Positions 31,122 through 39,420 of a stretch of 39,420 nucleotides of DNA are shown piece after piece. The stretch is from NCBI GenBank assembly GCA_022797145.1, contig JAAWKA010000014.1, positions 1 to 39,420 of the forward strand. Direction: 5' to 3'. The translations under genes were made by a program, and so were the position numbers. The notes beneath the pieces are model-generated. The model did not search any database. It was not told where the DNA came from and saw nothing but the letters and a program-made list of their open reading frames with translations. The first letter of the stretch is position 1. Each line of letters begins with the position of its first letter. This stretch comes from Clostridia bacterium. Lineage in GTDB: Bacteria > Bacillota > Clostridia > TANB77 > CAG-508.

Positions 31122-33318
31122 TTATAGTTTAAATAATTTATTTATTTTAAATCCATAAAATATCTTTTTAGCAATTCTTCCTAATCTTGAGTTCAAAAAC
31201 TTTCTAATTTGAACAACTCTTTCATCATATGTTATCGTTCCTACTTCTGGTTGATTTGACTTAACTGTTGGAATATTCCAATAATATGGTTGTCCATTAG
31301 CCATTAATAACATAAAAACCTCTACTGCATATTTAGCATATAAATCTGGATAATTATGTGATAATACATCATATAAATATATTCTCATTTTTTTATTAAA
31401 TTGTCTTGCCATAGAATTTTTTCTTACTCTATAGATATTTAAATATTCAGGGATACTCACCCCTAAACATCCATGACTTGCAAGGGAAACCCATGAATCA
31501 TAATCTTCCATTCCATATTCCATTTCTACTCTATTTTTCCCAAAATTTAAAAAGTCATTTTTTCTAATAACTGCAAAAGCAGCAAGCATATTAGCACATA
31601 ATAGATATGGAATATGTGTGTTGAATGTTATCCAATTAGCATTATCACCTTCAAAATATTGTACCCAACTATATATATATGAAACATTATCATATTGATT
31701 TAATATTTTTATAGCTTTTTCATAGAAAGTTTCCTCTATTTTATCATCAGCATCAATAAATGCTAAAAATTCACCTTTTGCATTTTCTGCTCCTACATTT
31801 CTTGCATTGGCAAGACCTTTATTTTCTATATTAATTATTTTTATTTGGGTATCATTTTTAAATTCTTCTAATATAGAAATACTTTCTTTATCTGTACTTC
31901 CATCATTTACTATAATAATTTCATAATTTTTATATGTGGACTTTTTTATACTTAAAATTGTTTCTGAAATTGTTTGTCCTAAATTATAGTATGGTATTAC
32001 TATAGAAAGCAAATCCTTTTCAACACTATATTCTTTTATATAATTATCTTTTTTTATTTCTTCAACAAATGGAAATTTATTTTTTACAGGTTGCATTTTT
32101 GCAGTTTCTATTACTTTTTCAAAAAAAGCTTTTCTTTGTTTTAAATTACTTTCCATATTGCATAAACTATATATTCTATTTTTAGCATTAGATCCCATTT
32201 TTTCTAATGTTTCATCCGACATATTTAGAAGTTCTTCAAGTTTTTTTGTAAAATCACCTTCTATTTCCCAATCAAAAATAATTCCATTTTCATACGAGGT
32301 ATTAACCATTTCAGCTTGTCCACCACTCTTTGAAACTAATACTGGTTTTCCTAACCACATTGAATAAATACAGGTATTGGGAAAGTTTTCATATATAGAA
32401 GGGATTGTAACAGCTGTTGATGAAAGGATATGAGGTATTAATTCTAGTGTTGGAATTGAAGCTAACATTTCTAAGTTTCCATTTTTTATATATTCTTTAT
32501 ACTGATGTCTTATATCTTCACCTATAAAAGTACCTTTAGGATCTAATATTGTATCTCCACCTATAATTTTTATTTTAAAATCTAATCCTTTATTCCATAG
32601 TTCTTTTGCACCCTTTAACATTTGAAGTACACCTTTTCTATACTCAGTTCTTCCAAAATATAAAATTGTTTTTTTATCTTGCTTTTGTGTAATTTCTTTT
32701 TTACTATAATTTTCTATATCCTCTTGTTCTATTGAAAAAGGTAAGTTAATTACTTTAATTTCTTTATCTGGTACCAAATATTTTAACTTATCTGCTAAAA
32801 ACTGACTTGGACATAATAGTGCATCTGCCCCCTTTATACAAAATTTTTCCATTTCACCAATCCAATAATATGGATGTTCATAACGGTTAAATTGATTTAT
32901 TCTTAATGTCTCAAAGCTAGGAGTATGTAAATGTACTACTATTGGAATATCTTGTAGTTCTTTTTCCAATAAATATTTATTTTGAATTAGATATTGTCCA
33001 AGTGCATTATATTCTTGTGTTTCAATAATATCTGGTTTGCCAGCAATTTTTATTAAATCTTTAATTTCTTCATAATATTGATATGCTAAAGAATTTTCAT
33101 ATCCTAAATAACTATAATATGGTTTACTGCATTGTTTAAATCTTAAAACTTTATATCCTTCTTTTGTTGTTTGTAGTGTTGTATTATTATTTCCTCTTAC
33201 AATAACAGTTACATCATCACCAGATTTTGCAAACATTTTAGCACAGTTTTCTACATATGTACCAATTCCGCCCTCCAAATTCTGGTGTAAATTCTCCTGT
33301 TAAAAACCAAATTTTCAT
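31122..33318 (-). CDS. Bifunctional GT4-GT2 glycosyltransferase, frameshifted near start
   Basis: The true start is probably ATG 33318, overlapping the upstream stop as ATGA and reading MKIWFLTGEFTPEFGG. To continue as GIGTYVENCAKMFAKSGDDV one G must be skipped in the GGG run at about 33274-33276; the length (2197 bases) is then 732 codons. A family 4 domain (LYFGRTEYRKGVLQML; IPSIYENFPNTCIYSMWLGK) spans about 1-400. A family 2 domain follows from about 430 (SIVIPYYNLGQTISETILSI, LAFIDADDKIEETF). It probably adds two different sugars in sequence. A TTG at 33278 gives an in-frame but truncated start. Confidence 0.88.
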
Positions 33319-34628
33319 TTTTTTACATCCTTTCTGGCTATAAATTTTTTTACTTTTCTAAAAATTTTTTTATATATTCTATGGTCTTTTTTATATTTCC
33401 TTATTATTTTATAGTAAAGATTTTTATTTTCTTTATAGTGGAGTATTTCTAATGGTATATTAGAAAATTCTTTTTTGAGCCAGTTAGAAATGTTATCCCC
33501 ATAGTTACTATTTATTATAACAATTTTATCTATTTGTCTTGTTATAATAATATAATAGATAAATTTTGTCCAATTTTCTTTATCTAAAAAACTAGTTAAA
33601 TCAAATACTTCAGCATATTGTTCATACATTTGCCTATATATATATGGACATACTTTTGTTGTAATAACTATTGGCTCCTGTTGTTCTTCTTTTATATATT
33701 TATAAGTTCTATTATCTGTTTTTATATATGGAAGTATATATAATACTCTTTTTCCCAACTTCTCTTTATTAAATTCTTTATCCCATTTTACTTTTTCAAA
33801 AACCTTTTCCTTTTCAGATAAGTTGTTTGATGGATATTCTTTTGCAATTACTTTTTGCTCTATCTTTTCTGCTTCTTTTTCTAAATCTTTAATTCTTAGA
33901 TTGTTTTCTTCTTGATTTTTGTCATTTATTTGAGATAACAAACTTTGCTCACATCTTCTATACCAAAATCCATAAAAATTCATCTTTACAGGAAAATATC
34001 CTTTTGATAACATCCTAAGCCATAAATGCCAATCTTCATTGACATACCTCTTTGCTATTCCATATCCTTCTAATTCTATAATTTTATCCTTCTTTATTAA
34101 TGCTGTAGCAGTAAGTATATTATCTTTTTTCATTCTTTCAGAATCAAAAGAAATTTTCCAAAGATATTGTTGCTTATAAAAACCTAGTGAGTTTGAATAA
34201 ATCCAACTTGCTTCTGGATTTGTAATTGCACACCAATATGCACATTCAATATATGTCATATCTAATAAATCATCAGAATCTAGCGGCAATATATAATCTG
34301 TAGTAGCATATTTTATTGCATAATCTCTTCCTTTTGCTAATCCTTCATTTTGCTTTTTATAAATTCTTATTCTTGGATCTTTATTTTTAATATAATTTAA
34401 AAAAACCTCTGTTCCTTCTTCTGTACTACCATCATCCACTATAATCCATTCCCAAAAAGGAAAGGTTTGATTTAATACACAATTTATTGTTTGTTCCATA
34501 TATTTATTAGCATTATAATATGAAGTTATAATAGATACTAGTGGCTTATTATCTCCCTTTGCTATGTTCTTTTTTTTAGTTAAACCTGGTTGTAAATCAT
34601 AATTAAAAAAAATTTTTTCTACTTCCAT
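33315..34628 (-). CDS. GT2 glycosyltransferase with decayed GT4 half
   Basis: The 437-aa protein has a full GT2 domain (SIITSYYNANKYMEQTINCV, LPLDSDDLLDMTYIE with the DxD, NEDWHLWLRMLSKG) at about 28-230. A coiled stretch follows, then a C-terminal region (VLYILPYIKTDNRTYKYIKE; YRQMYEQYAEVFDLTSFLDK) that matches the first half of the GT4 domain of the neighbouring 765-aa protein but lacks the donor-binding second half. It is a tandem paralogue of that gene with only the GT2 part intact. It overlaps the next gene by four bases. Confidence 0.88.
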   Translation of the reverse strand: MEVEKIFFNYDLQPGLTKKKNIAKGDNKPLVSIITSYYNANKYMEQTINCVLNQTFPFWEWIIVDDGSTEEGTEVFLNYIKNKDPRIRIYKKQNEGLAKGRDYAIKYATTDYILPLDSDDLLDMTYIECAYWCAITNPEASWIYSNSLGFYKQQYLWKISFDSERMKKDNILTATALIKKDKIIELEGYGIAKRYVNEDWHLWLRMLSKGYFPVKMNFYGFWYRRCEQSLLSQINDKNQEENNLRIKDLEKEAEKIEQKVIAKEYPSNNLSEKEKVFEKVKWDKEFNKEKLGKRVLYILPYIKTDNRTYKYIKEEQQEPIVITTKVCPYIYRQMYEQYAEVFDLTSFLDKENWTKFIYYIIITRQIDKIVIINSNYGDNISNWLKKEFSNIPLEILHYKENKNLYYKIIRKYKKDHRIYKKIFRKVKKFIARKDVKK

Positions 34629-34684
34629 TTTTATTCCTTTTCAACTTATTTGACATTATATCATATAATAGTTTATTGTCAAAA

Positions 34685-36982
34685 TTATTTGTTTCTTCCA
34701 AGTTTATCTGCAATGTAATTAATATATTTCCACCTTTTAGAATTATATATATTATATAGTTCCTTATTTATTTTTTCTTTATCTTGTTCTTGCTTTTGTA
34801 TTAACTTATCTTTTTTGTTTAGTTCTACTTGATATTCTTTTATTTGTTTTTGTAATTTTTCTACTTCATCAGAAGACTTTGTATTTTGTTTTGGTATAAT
34901 TCCTCCAACTGTTGAATTATACATTCTTTTATCTATTTCATTATACATTAATAGGTATTGCCCATACAACTCTTCATTATCTAGAAGCTCTTTTGGAATC
35001 TTAGAACCATTTTTCAACAATTCTTCAAAACTTTTTTCAATCTTTTCTATCATATGTTTTATTGTAAATTTTTTCTGAATTCTTTCTCTACAATCTTTTT
35101 GTAGTATATTATAATTTTTATTATATATTATTTTTTTTATAGCTTCTACATATGTTTTTATTTCTTCTTCATCATATATAGTTCTATCTTCTTTTAAATT
35201 TTTACTTTTATTTACAATTATTCCACATTCATTTGTTATTAATTCTTTTTGTCCTCCTACATCTGCACTTATAACTGGCAGTTTCATTGATAAAGCTTCA
35301 TAACTAGTTAAAGTTATTCCTTCTCGTACAGAGCATATTATTAATACATCTGATATTTTATAAAATGGTCTAACATCTTTTTGTTCTCCAAAAAATACAA
35401 TATTCTCATCTATATTTTTTATTTTTGCTTGTTCTTTCATTTGTGTTATTTCTTGTCCTGTTCCTACAACAAATAATACAACATTTTCATCTTCTTTTAT
35501 TAGATATTCTAAAACTTTTATCATAAATAATGGTCTTTTTTCTGGGGAAATTCTAGCACAAAATAAAATTTTCTTTTTATCTTTATATTTTGCCATCTCT
35601 TTTTGAATATTTGGATAATCATCTAGTTTTATTTTTTCTTCATCAAATTTTTCACTGTCTACCCCAATATAAACTACTTCTACATTCTCTTCTTTTCTTC
35701 CCATTTCATTTTTCATTGTTTGCTTAATTTTTTCACTAGAAACATAAGTTTTATCTATTAATTTTGATATAGCTGTAGAATCTTTTGGATACTCTCCATT
35801 TCTCCAGTTCCAATTTACAGCATGTAAATAATCTGTAAATATTACTTCTGGAAACTTATATTTTAACCACGGAATTGCATAATATCCATAGAAACTATTT
35901 GAATTCATTACTATCTTTACATTTCTTGATTTTATTATATAGTATATAAATGCTGCCCAATTTTCTCTATGTAAAAATGTAGTTAAATCAAATATTTCTG
36001 CAATTTCTTCAAATTTTTGTCTCCATACATATGGAGATGGTTCAGTTGTTATAATTGTAATATTATATTTATTTTTATCTAAATTTGATATTAAATCATA
36101 ATTAAATTTATCTGCTCCTCCTACTTTAAACCAAGGCAATATAAATAATAAATGGATCTTTTCATTCCTAAAAGTTTCATAAGTATTATCTATCACATGT
36201 GGAAAAGTATCATACCAATAAACTGTTCCTACAGGATAATTTATTCCAATTATATCATGTCGAATATTTATTATTTGATTATTTATTTCTGTTAAAGATT
36301 CTTTACTACTTATATTCCTCCTATTTTCCCAACTCCCATAATAATTCATCTTTATTGGATATTCATCTTTAGAAAGTAATTTTAACCACATTAACCATTC
36401 TATATCAGTCTCTAAATTATTTTGTAATCCACCTATTTTAAAAAATTTGTCCTTTCTAATGAAATATGAAGAACTTACTATATTTTTTTTCTTTTCTTCA
36501 AAAGATGAAAAATTTTTCTCAACTTTTGTTTTATCATCTAAAACATAATTAGAATAGCACCAAGAAGCCTCTTTATTTGTTTGTAATGACCAATAGCCAC
36601 ATTCTAATAATGTTTTATCTAAAATATTGCCAATTCTTAAAATAAAAATAATTTCACATTCTGAATTAGCTATTATTTCATTTTGCATTTTTATTAATGA
36701 TTCTTTTGTCGAGATAAATTCAATTCTAGAATCTTCATATTTCAATTTTTCTAATGATATTGCCTCCTGCTTGATAATTGTCCATTTCCAATTAATAAAT
36801 GTCTGATTTATAAGAGATTTAGCTGTTTTTTCTAATTCTATTATATTAGTTAAATTCGTATCATATCTTGTTACAATATGAATTAATGGTGAAATTACAT
36901 CTTTTATACAATTTACATGTTGTTGTAATATTTTTTCTTTTACATTATAATCAAAATAATTTTCTTCTTCACTTTTATCCAT
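34685..36982 (-). CDS. GT4 glycosyltransferase with degenerate GT2 half and C-terminal coil
   Basis: The 765-aa protein carries an N-terminal GT2-like fold (about 25-240) whose metal motif is lost: FILRIGNILDKTLLECGYWS stands where the paralogue has LPLDSDDLLDMTYIE. A complete GT4 domain runs from about 280 to 650 (ILPWFKVGGADKFNYDLISN; ILFCARISPEKRPLFMIKVL; ICSVREGITLTSYEALSMKL). Residues about 700-750 are coiled coil (EVEKLQKQIKEYQVELNKKD). GGAG precedes the ATG. The GT2 half may be structural only, bind acceptor or recruit the next enzyme. Confidence 0.88.
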   Translation of the reverse strand: MDKSEEENYFDYNVKEKILQQHVNCIKDVISPLIHIVTRYDTNLTNIIELEKTAKSLINQTFINWKWTIIKQEAISLEKLKYEDSRIEFISTKESLIKMQNEIIANSECEIIFILRIGNILDKTLLECGYWSLQTNKEASWCYSNYVLDDKTKVEKNFSSFEEKKKNIVSSSYFIRKDKFFKIGGLQNNLETDIEWLMWLKLLSKDEYPIKMNYYGSWENRRNISSKESLTEINNQIINIRHDIIGINYPVGTVYWYDTFPHVIDNTYETFRNEKIHLLFILPWFKVGGADKFNYDLISNLDKNKYNITIITTEPSPYVWRQKFEEIAEIFDLTTFLHRENWAAFIYYIIKSRNVKIVMNSNSFYGYYAIPWLKYKFPEVIFTDYLHAVNWNWRNGEYPKDSTAISKLIDKTYVSSEKIKQTMKNEMGRKEENVEVVYIGVDSEKFDEEKIKLDDYPNIQKEMAKYKDKKKILFCARISPEKRPLFMIKVLEYLIKEDENVVLFVVGTGQEITQMKEQAKIKNIDENIVFFGEQKDVRPFYKISDVLIICSVREGITLTSYEALSMKLPVISADVGGQKELITNECGIIVNKSKNLKEDRTIYDEEEIKTYVEAIKKIIYNKNYNILQKDCRERIQKKFTIKHMIEKIEKSFEELLKNGSKIPKELLDNEELYGQYLLMYNEIDKRMYNSTVGGIIPKQNTKSSDEVEKLQKQIKEYQVELNKKDKLIQKQEQDKEKINKELYNIYNSKRWKYINYIADKLGRNK

Positions 36983-37021
36983 ATAATTCTCCTATTCTTT
37001 TTTACTTGTTGAATTATGTAC

Positions 37022-37924
37022 TTATAATATATCTGAAAATAACCTATTTATTTTAATTTTTGCAGGTATATATAACAATATAATTAAAAGTTTATTTATA
37101 ATACCTCTTATTTTCAAAAGTGTTTTTGTATTGTTGGTTAATACACTAAATAATATGTAATGTTTTATTATATATAGTCTTTTATAAAAGTATATCCCAT
37201 TTAATGGCATGTCAAACATTTCATAAAAATATTTATAATAACCAAATGGATTGTCTTTAAAAACTTTTAATAAATTTTTAGAATAGCCATCTTTTTTGTA
37301 TTCACATATCATTATAGGTTCATTAAAACATTTTATTTCATACTGTTTGTCCATTTTATGATACATTCTAGCTTCTGTAACAAACTTTTCATTATTTTCT
37401 AATTCATGTTTATATTGTTTTCTAATTTTTGAATTAAATACTAGTGCTTTTTCTCCTATTTCTCCTTGCTTAAAATACAAATCAAACATTGTTGTTTGTT
37501 TCTTTTTAAAAAGATTTCCCATATTAGTATTATTCTGATCACTCTTTAAGTAGCATAAAGCATATGTTTTTTCATCAATTTCCTGGCAATTTTTTGCAAT
37601 AAGACTAAAAGCATTATCAGTAAAATAATCATCAGAATCACATTCTATTATCAAGTCTTTACTTGCATGTTTTACTAAATTGTTCAATGCCTGCATTTTT
37701 CCAGTATTTTCTTGTTTGAAATATTTTATGTCTATTTTATCTTTCTTTATAAAATTATGAACTATTTCCTTTGTATTATCTGTTGATCCATCATCCATAA
37801 TTAACCATTCTATTTCTATTTCATTTGTTTTATTTTCAACTATACTATTATATAATTTATTTAGTAAACTCCCTCTATTATATGTAGGAGTTAATATAGA
37901 TATTTTTACCTTGATAAATAGCAC
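37022..37924 (-). CDS. Family 2 glycosyltransferase
   Basis: The 300-aa protein has a GT-A fold: KISILTPTYNRGSLLNKLYN, WLIMDDGSTDNTKEI and LIIECDSDDYFTDNAFSLIA with the DxD. A C-terminal extension of about 100 residues is basic and probably membrane-associated. The start is uncertain: a GTG at 37924 is available, but the likely natural start is at the ATC about 9 bases later, which would need an ATG. Sugar unknown. Confidence 0.85.
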   Translation of the reverse strand: MLFIKVKISILTPTYNRGSLLNKLYNSIVENKTNEIEIEWLIMDDGSTDNTKEIVHNFIKKDKIDIKYFKQENTGKMQALNNLVKHASKDLIIECDSDDYFTDNAFSLIAKNCQEIDEKTYALCYLKSDQNNTNMGNLFKKKQTTMFDLYFKQGEIGEKALVFNSKIRKQYKHELENNEKFVTEARMYHKMDKQYEIKCFNEPIMICEYKKDGYSKNLLKVFKDNPFGYYKYFYEMFDMPLNGIYFYKRLYIIKHYILFSVLTNNTKTLLKIRGIINKLLIILLYIPAKIKINRLFSDIL

Positions 37925-37940
37925 CTTCTTTTCTTTTTAA

Positions 37941-39047
37941 CTATTCTTTTATTAGTTTTACTATCTTTTTAATTATTTCATTATTATCATAATCTATCTT
38001 TTTAATATTACTATTCAAATATTCTTTACCAGATAACACCTTCTTCAAGGCTTCATATATTGCTTCTTCTGTATTTAAAACTACTTTACTATATTCATAA
38101 TTTTGTATCGCTTCTCTTGCTGCTGTATCTGTTATTACAATAAACTTATTTAATATCTTTGCTTCTTCTATTACCATTCCATATCCTTCATAATAAGATA
38201 ATAGACAAAAGATATCTGCATTTTTAATGTATGGGTATGGATTTTCCTTTTTACCAAGTAAAATAAATGTCTCTTCTATTTTTAATTTTTGTTGTAGATA
38301 CTTTAATTTTTCTTTCTGCGGTCCATCTCCTATTACATAAACTTTATTCTTATATCCATTATCAATTAATTTTTTATGCACTTTCATTAGTCTATCTATT
38401 GCTTTTTGTTCTACTAGCCTTGCAACACTTACAATAGAAGTTTGTTCATTATTTATTAAATGTGCTTTCTCTTCTGCTTGTTCTATAACTTTTTCTTTAT
38501 CAATATAATTATAAATAACTTCTAGATTATCTTTATTTGTTTTAGTATACATTTGTTTAAATTTTTGTAAATTGTCTTTACTAACAAATATCAATTTTTG
38601 ATATTTGTTATATACATTTTCATCATATCTTTTTTTTATATTAGCCTTTATCCCATTTCCAAATACTTTAGTTATATCATTGTGTATCCAAGCTACTTTT
38701 TTTGTTTTATTATTTTTCACACTAAATAATCTTGTAATTGGTCCTTCTAAAAAAGCTATTTCTACATCATAATTGTCACTAAAATATTTATTATAAATAT
38801 TTTTTTTAAGCAAAAGTAATTTTAATGATATCAAGATTTTTTCCAATTTTGATAATTCTTTATAGCTTTTTTTGTTCCAATTTACTATTTTTACATTTTT
38901 ATTAATTTGTTTTTCAAGCTCTCCTCTTCCATATAATGTAAAAATTGTAATATCAAACTCATTTGACAGTCTATTTACTAAATCTGCTAATACTCTTTCT
39001 GCTCCCCCAAAACTTAAACTAGTTATACCAAATAAAATTTTTTTCAA
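37941..39047 (-). CDS. Family 4 glycosyltransferase
   Basis: The 368-aa GT-B enzyme begins KKILFGITSLSFGGAERVLA (typical GGAER acceptor-domain loop) and has a donor-binding second half (VARLVEQKAIDRLMKVHKKL; CLLSYYEGYGMVIEEAKILN with the E-x7-E pattern). It starts at TTG after GGAG, overlapping the polymerase stop (TTGA). It belongs to the polysaccharide unit. Sugar and linkage unknown. Confidence 0.9.
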   Translation of the reverse strand: MKKILFGITSLSFGGAERVLADLVNRLSNEFDITIFTLYGRGELEKQINKNVKIVNWNKKSYKELSKLEKILISLKLLLLKKNIYNKYFSDNYDVEIAFLEGPITRLFSVKNNKTKKVAWIHNDITKVFGNGIKANIKKRYDENVYNKYQKLIFVSKDNLQKFKQMYTKTNKDNLEVIYNYIDKEKVIEQAEEKAHLINNEQTSIVSVARLVEQKAIDRLMKVHKKLIDNGYKNKVYVIGDGPQKEKLKYLQQKLKIEETFILLGKKENPYPYIKNADIFCLLSYYEGYGMVIEEAKILNKFIVITDTAAREAIQNYEYSKVVLNTEEAIYEALKKVLSGKEYLNSNIKKIDYDNNEIIKKIVKLIKE

Positions 39048-39320
39048 AGTATATTCTCCTTTTTCATTTTTTCTTGCTTATTTATCAATAATACACATAT
39101 TACAATTACTACTAACATTGTAGAAGTGTTAAAAAATGTGTATCCTGATAAAAAGCCAAATACAAAACAAAAGAATAAACCTGATAATAACATTATATAT
39201 TCTGTGTCTATCTTTTTTATATTTTTAAAGCCCATCCATAAGCTATAAATAAATATAGCAAAAAAAGGAACAAAATACAAAATAAATCCAATTATTCCAA
39301 AATTAAATAAAAATGCTGGT
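39044..39320 (-). CDS. O-antigen polymerase/ligase-like membrane protein, 3' fragment
   Basis: About 90 residues are genuine: AFLFNFGIIGFILYFVPFFA and two or three further helices, the usual end of Wzy/WaaL-type proteins, where N-x-G-I-I-G-F-I-x-Y follows the conserved extracellular loop. The 5' end is cut by the GC-rich junction at about 39318; the MKSARRMGPVP seen before it is translated from the foreign sequence. Polymerase versus ligase cannot be told. Confidence 0.75.
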
Positions 39321-39420
39321 ACCGGACCCATCCTCCGGGCGGATTTCACCCTCTATGGCTCCTTCGCCCGCACCTACCGGGGCCACGGCACCGACCGGGC
39401 CCTTATCGCCGGGGTGCTGG
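39318..39420 (+). other. GC-rich chimeric tail encoding serine dehydratase beta fragment
   Basis: Base composition jumps to high GC. The plus strand reads ADFTLYGSFARTYRGHGTDR ALIAGVL (in two pieces), the conserved LYGSFA-T-x-x-GHGTDRAL motif of iron-sulfur L-serine dehydratase beta subunits. It has no relation to the glycosyltransferase operon and is most likely an assembly chimera. Confidence 0.88.

Noticed and set aside
31122..33278. TTG at 33278 as the glycosyltransferase start (MEGGIGTYV...)
   Set aside because: A canonical N-terminus with ATGA coupling lies just upstream and is separated only by a one-base shift.
1..39317. CRISPR arrays, tRNA or rRNA genes, known riboswitches
   Set aside because: No regularly spaced repeats, cloverleaf-type sequence or recognisable riboswitch core was found when reading both strands by eye.
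39318..39349. MKSARRMGPVP as the start of the polymerase-like protein
   Set aside because: These residues are translated backwards from the GC-rich foreign tail.

Overview
The window is very AT-rich, uses the standard code and is almost entirely coding. It looks like the chromosome of an uncultivated, endospore-forming Clostridia-type Firmicute. The evidence is a pro-sigma-K gene, strong GGAGG ribosome sites with frequent TTG/GTG starts, a class B sortase, DUF1540, DUF368 (PopT) and U32 genes, and large serine recombinases. I cannot name a genus. The last ~100 bases (from about 39318) are abruptly GC-rich and encode a piece of L-serine dehydratase beta subunit. They look like foreign, chimeric sequence.

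The central result is that two host genes are each split by a different serine-recombinase element, and both empty sites can be rebuilt in frame from the sequence. (1) sigK (5' part 1410-2056, 3' part 11586-11638) is interrupted by a ~9.5 kb skin-like element bounded by a 9-bp repeat (2048-2056 and 11577-11585). It carries a SpoIVCA-type recombinase, a DUF2085/zinc-ribbon pair, an IS110 remnant, an XRE/membrane pair, an acetyltransferase, a response regulator/ABC transporter/histidine kinase module and a glyoxalase-like gene. (2) A 1-Cys peroxiredoxin gene (5' part 20097-20247, 3' part 14838-15398, both minus strand) is interrupted directly before its peroxidatic Cys codon. The ~4.7 kb element is bounded by a 13-bp repeat (15398-15410 and 20094-20106) and carries its own serine recombinase, a 71-aa protein, an AAA/DUF4143 ATPase, two small genes and a structured non-coding stretch. 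For both elements the predicted circle junction forms a dyad around the repeat, as expected of a serine-recombinase attP. Skin excision at sigK is known in other spore-formers. I do not know of a described element that splits a peroxiredoxin at its active-site codon.

Layout: 71-1166 prfB with its programmed frameshift; 1410-11638 split sigK with the skin-like element; 11708-14739 popT/DUF368, U32 peptidase, CmpB-like membrane protein and DUF1540; 14838-20247 split peroxiredoxin with element 2; 20333-22114 DnaB-like ATPase; 22208-24128 sortase B and its likely VPKTG substrate; 24242-26729 a thioredoxin operon (reductase, CcdA, TlpA-like, thioredoxin); 26777-39349 a surface-polysaccharide cluster (lipid-linked glycosyltransferase, DUF6020 membrane protein, Wzm/Wzt-type ABC exporter, five further glycosyltransferases, partial polymerase/ligase). 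The thioredoxin genes would naturally reduce the peroxiredoxin, so the second split gene sits close to its likely partners.

Two genes (the sigK 3' end and the 31122-33318 glycosyltransferase) need a one-base deletion in a short homopolymer to read through. These may be sequencing errors or real lesions.
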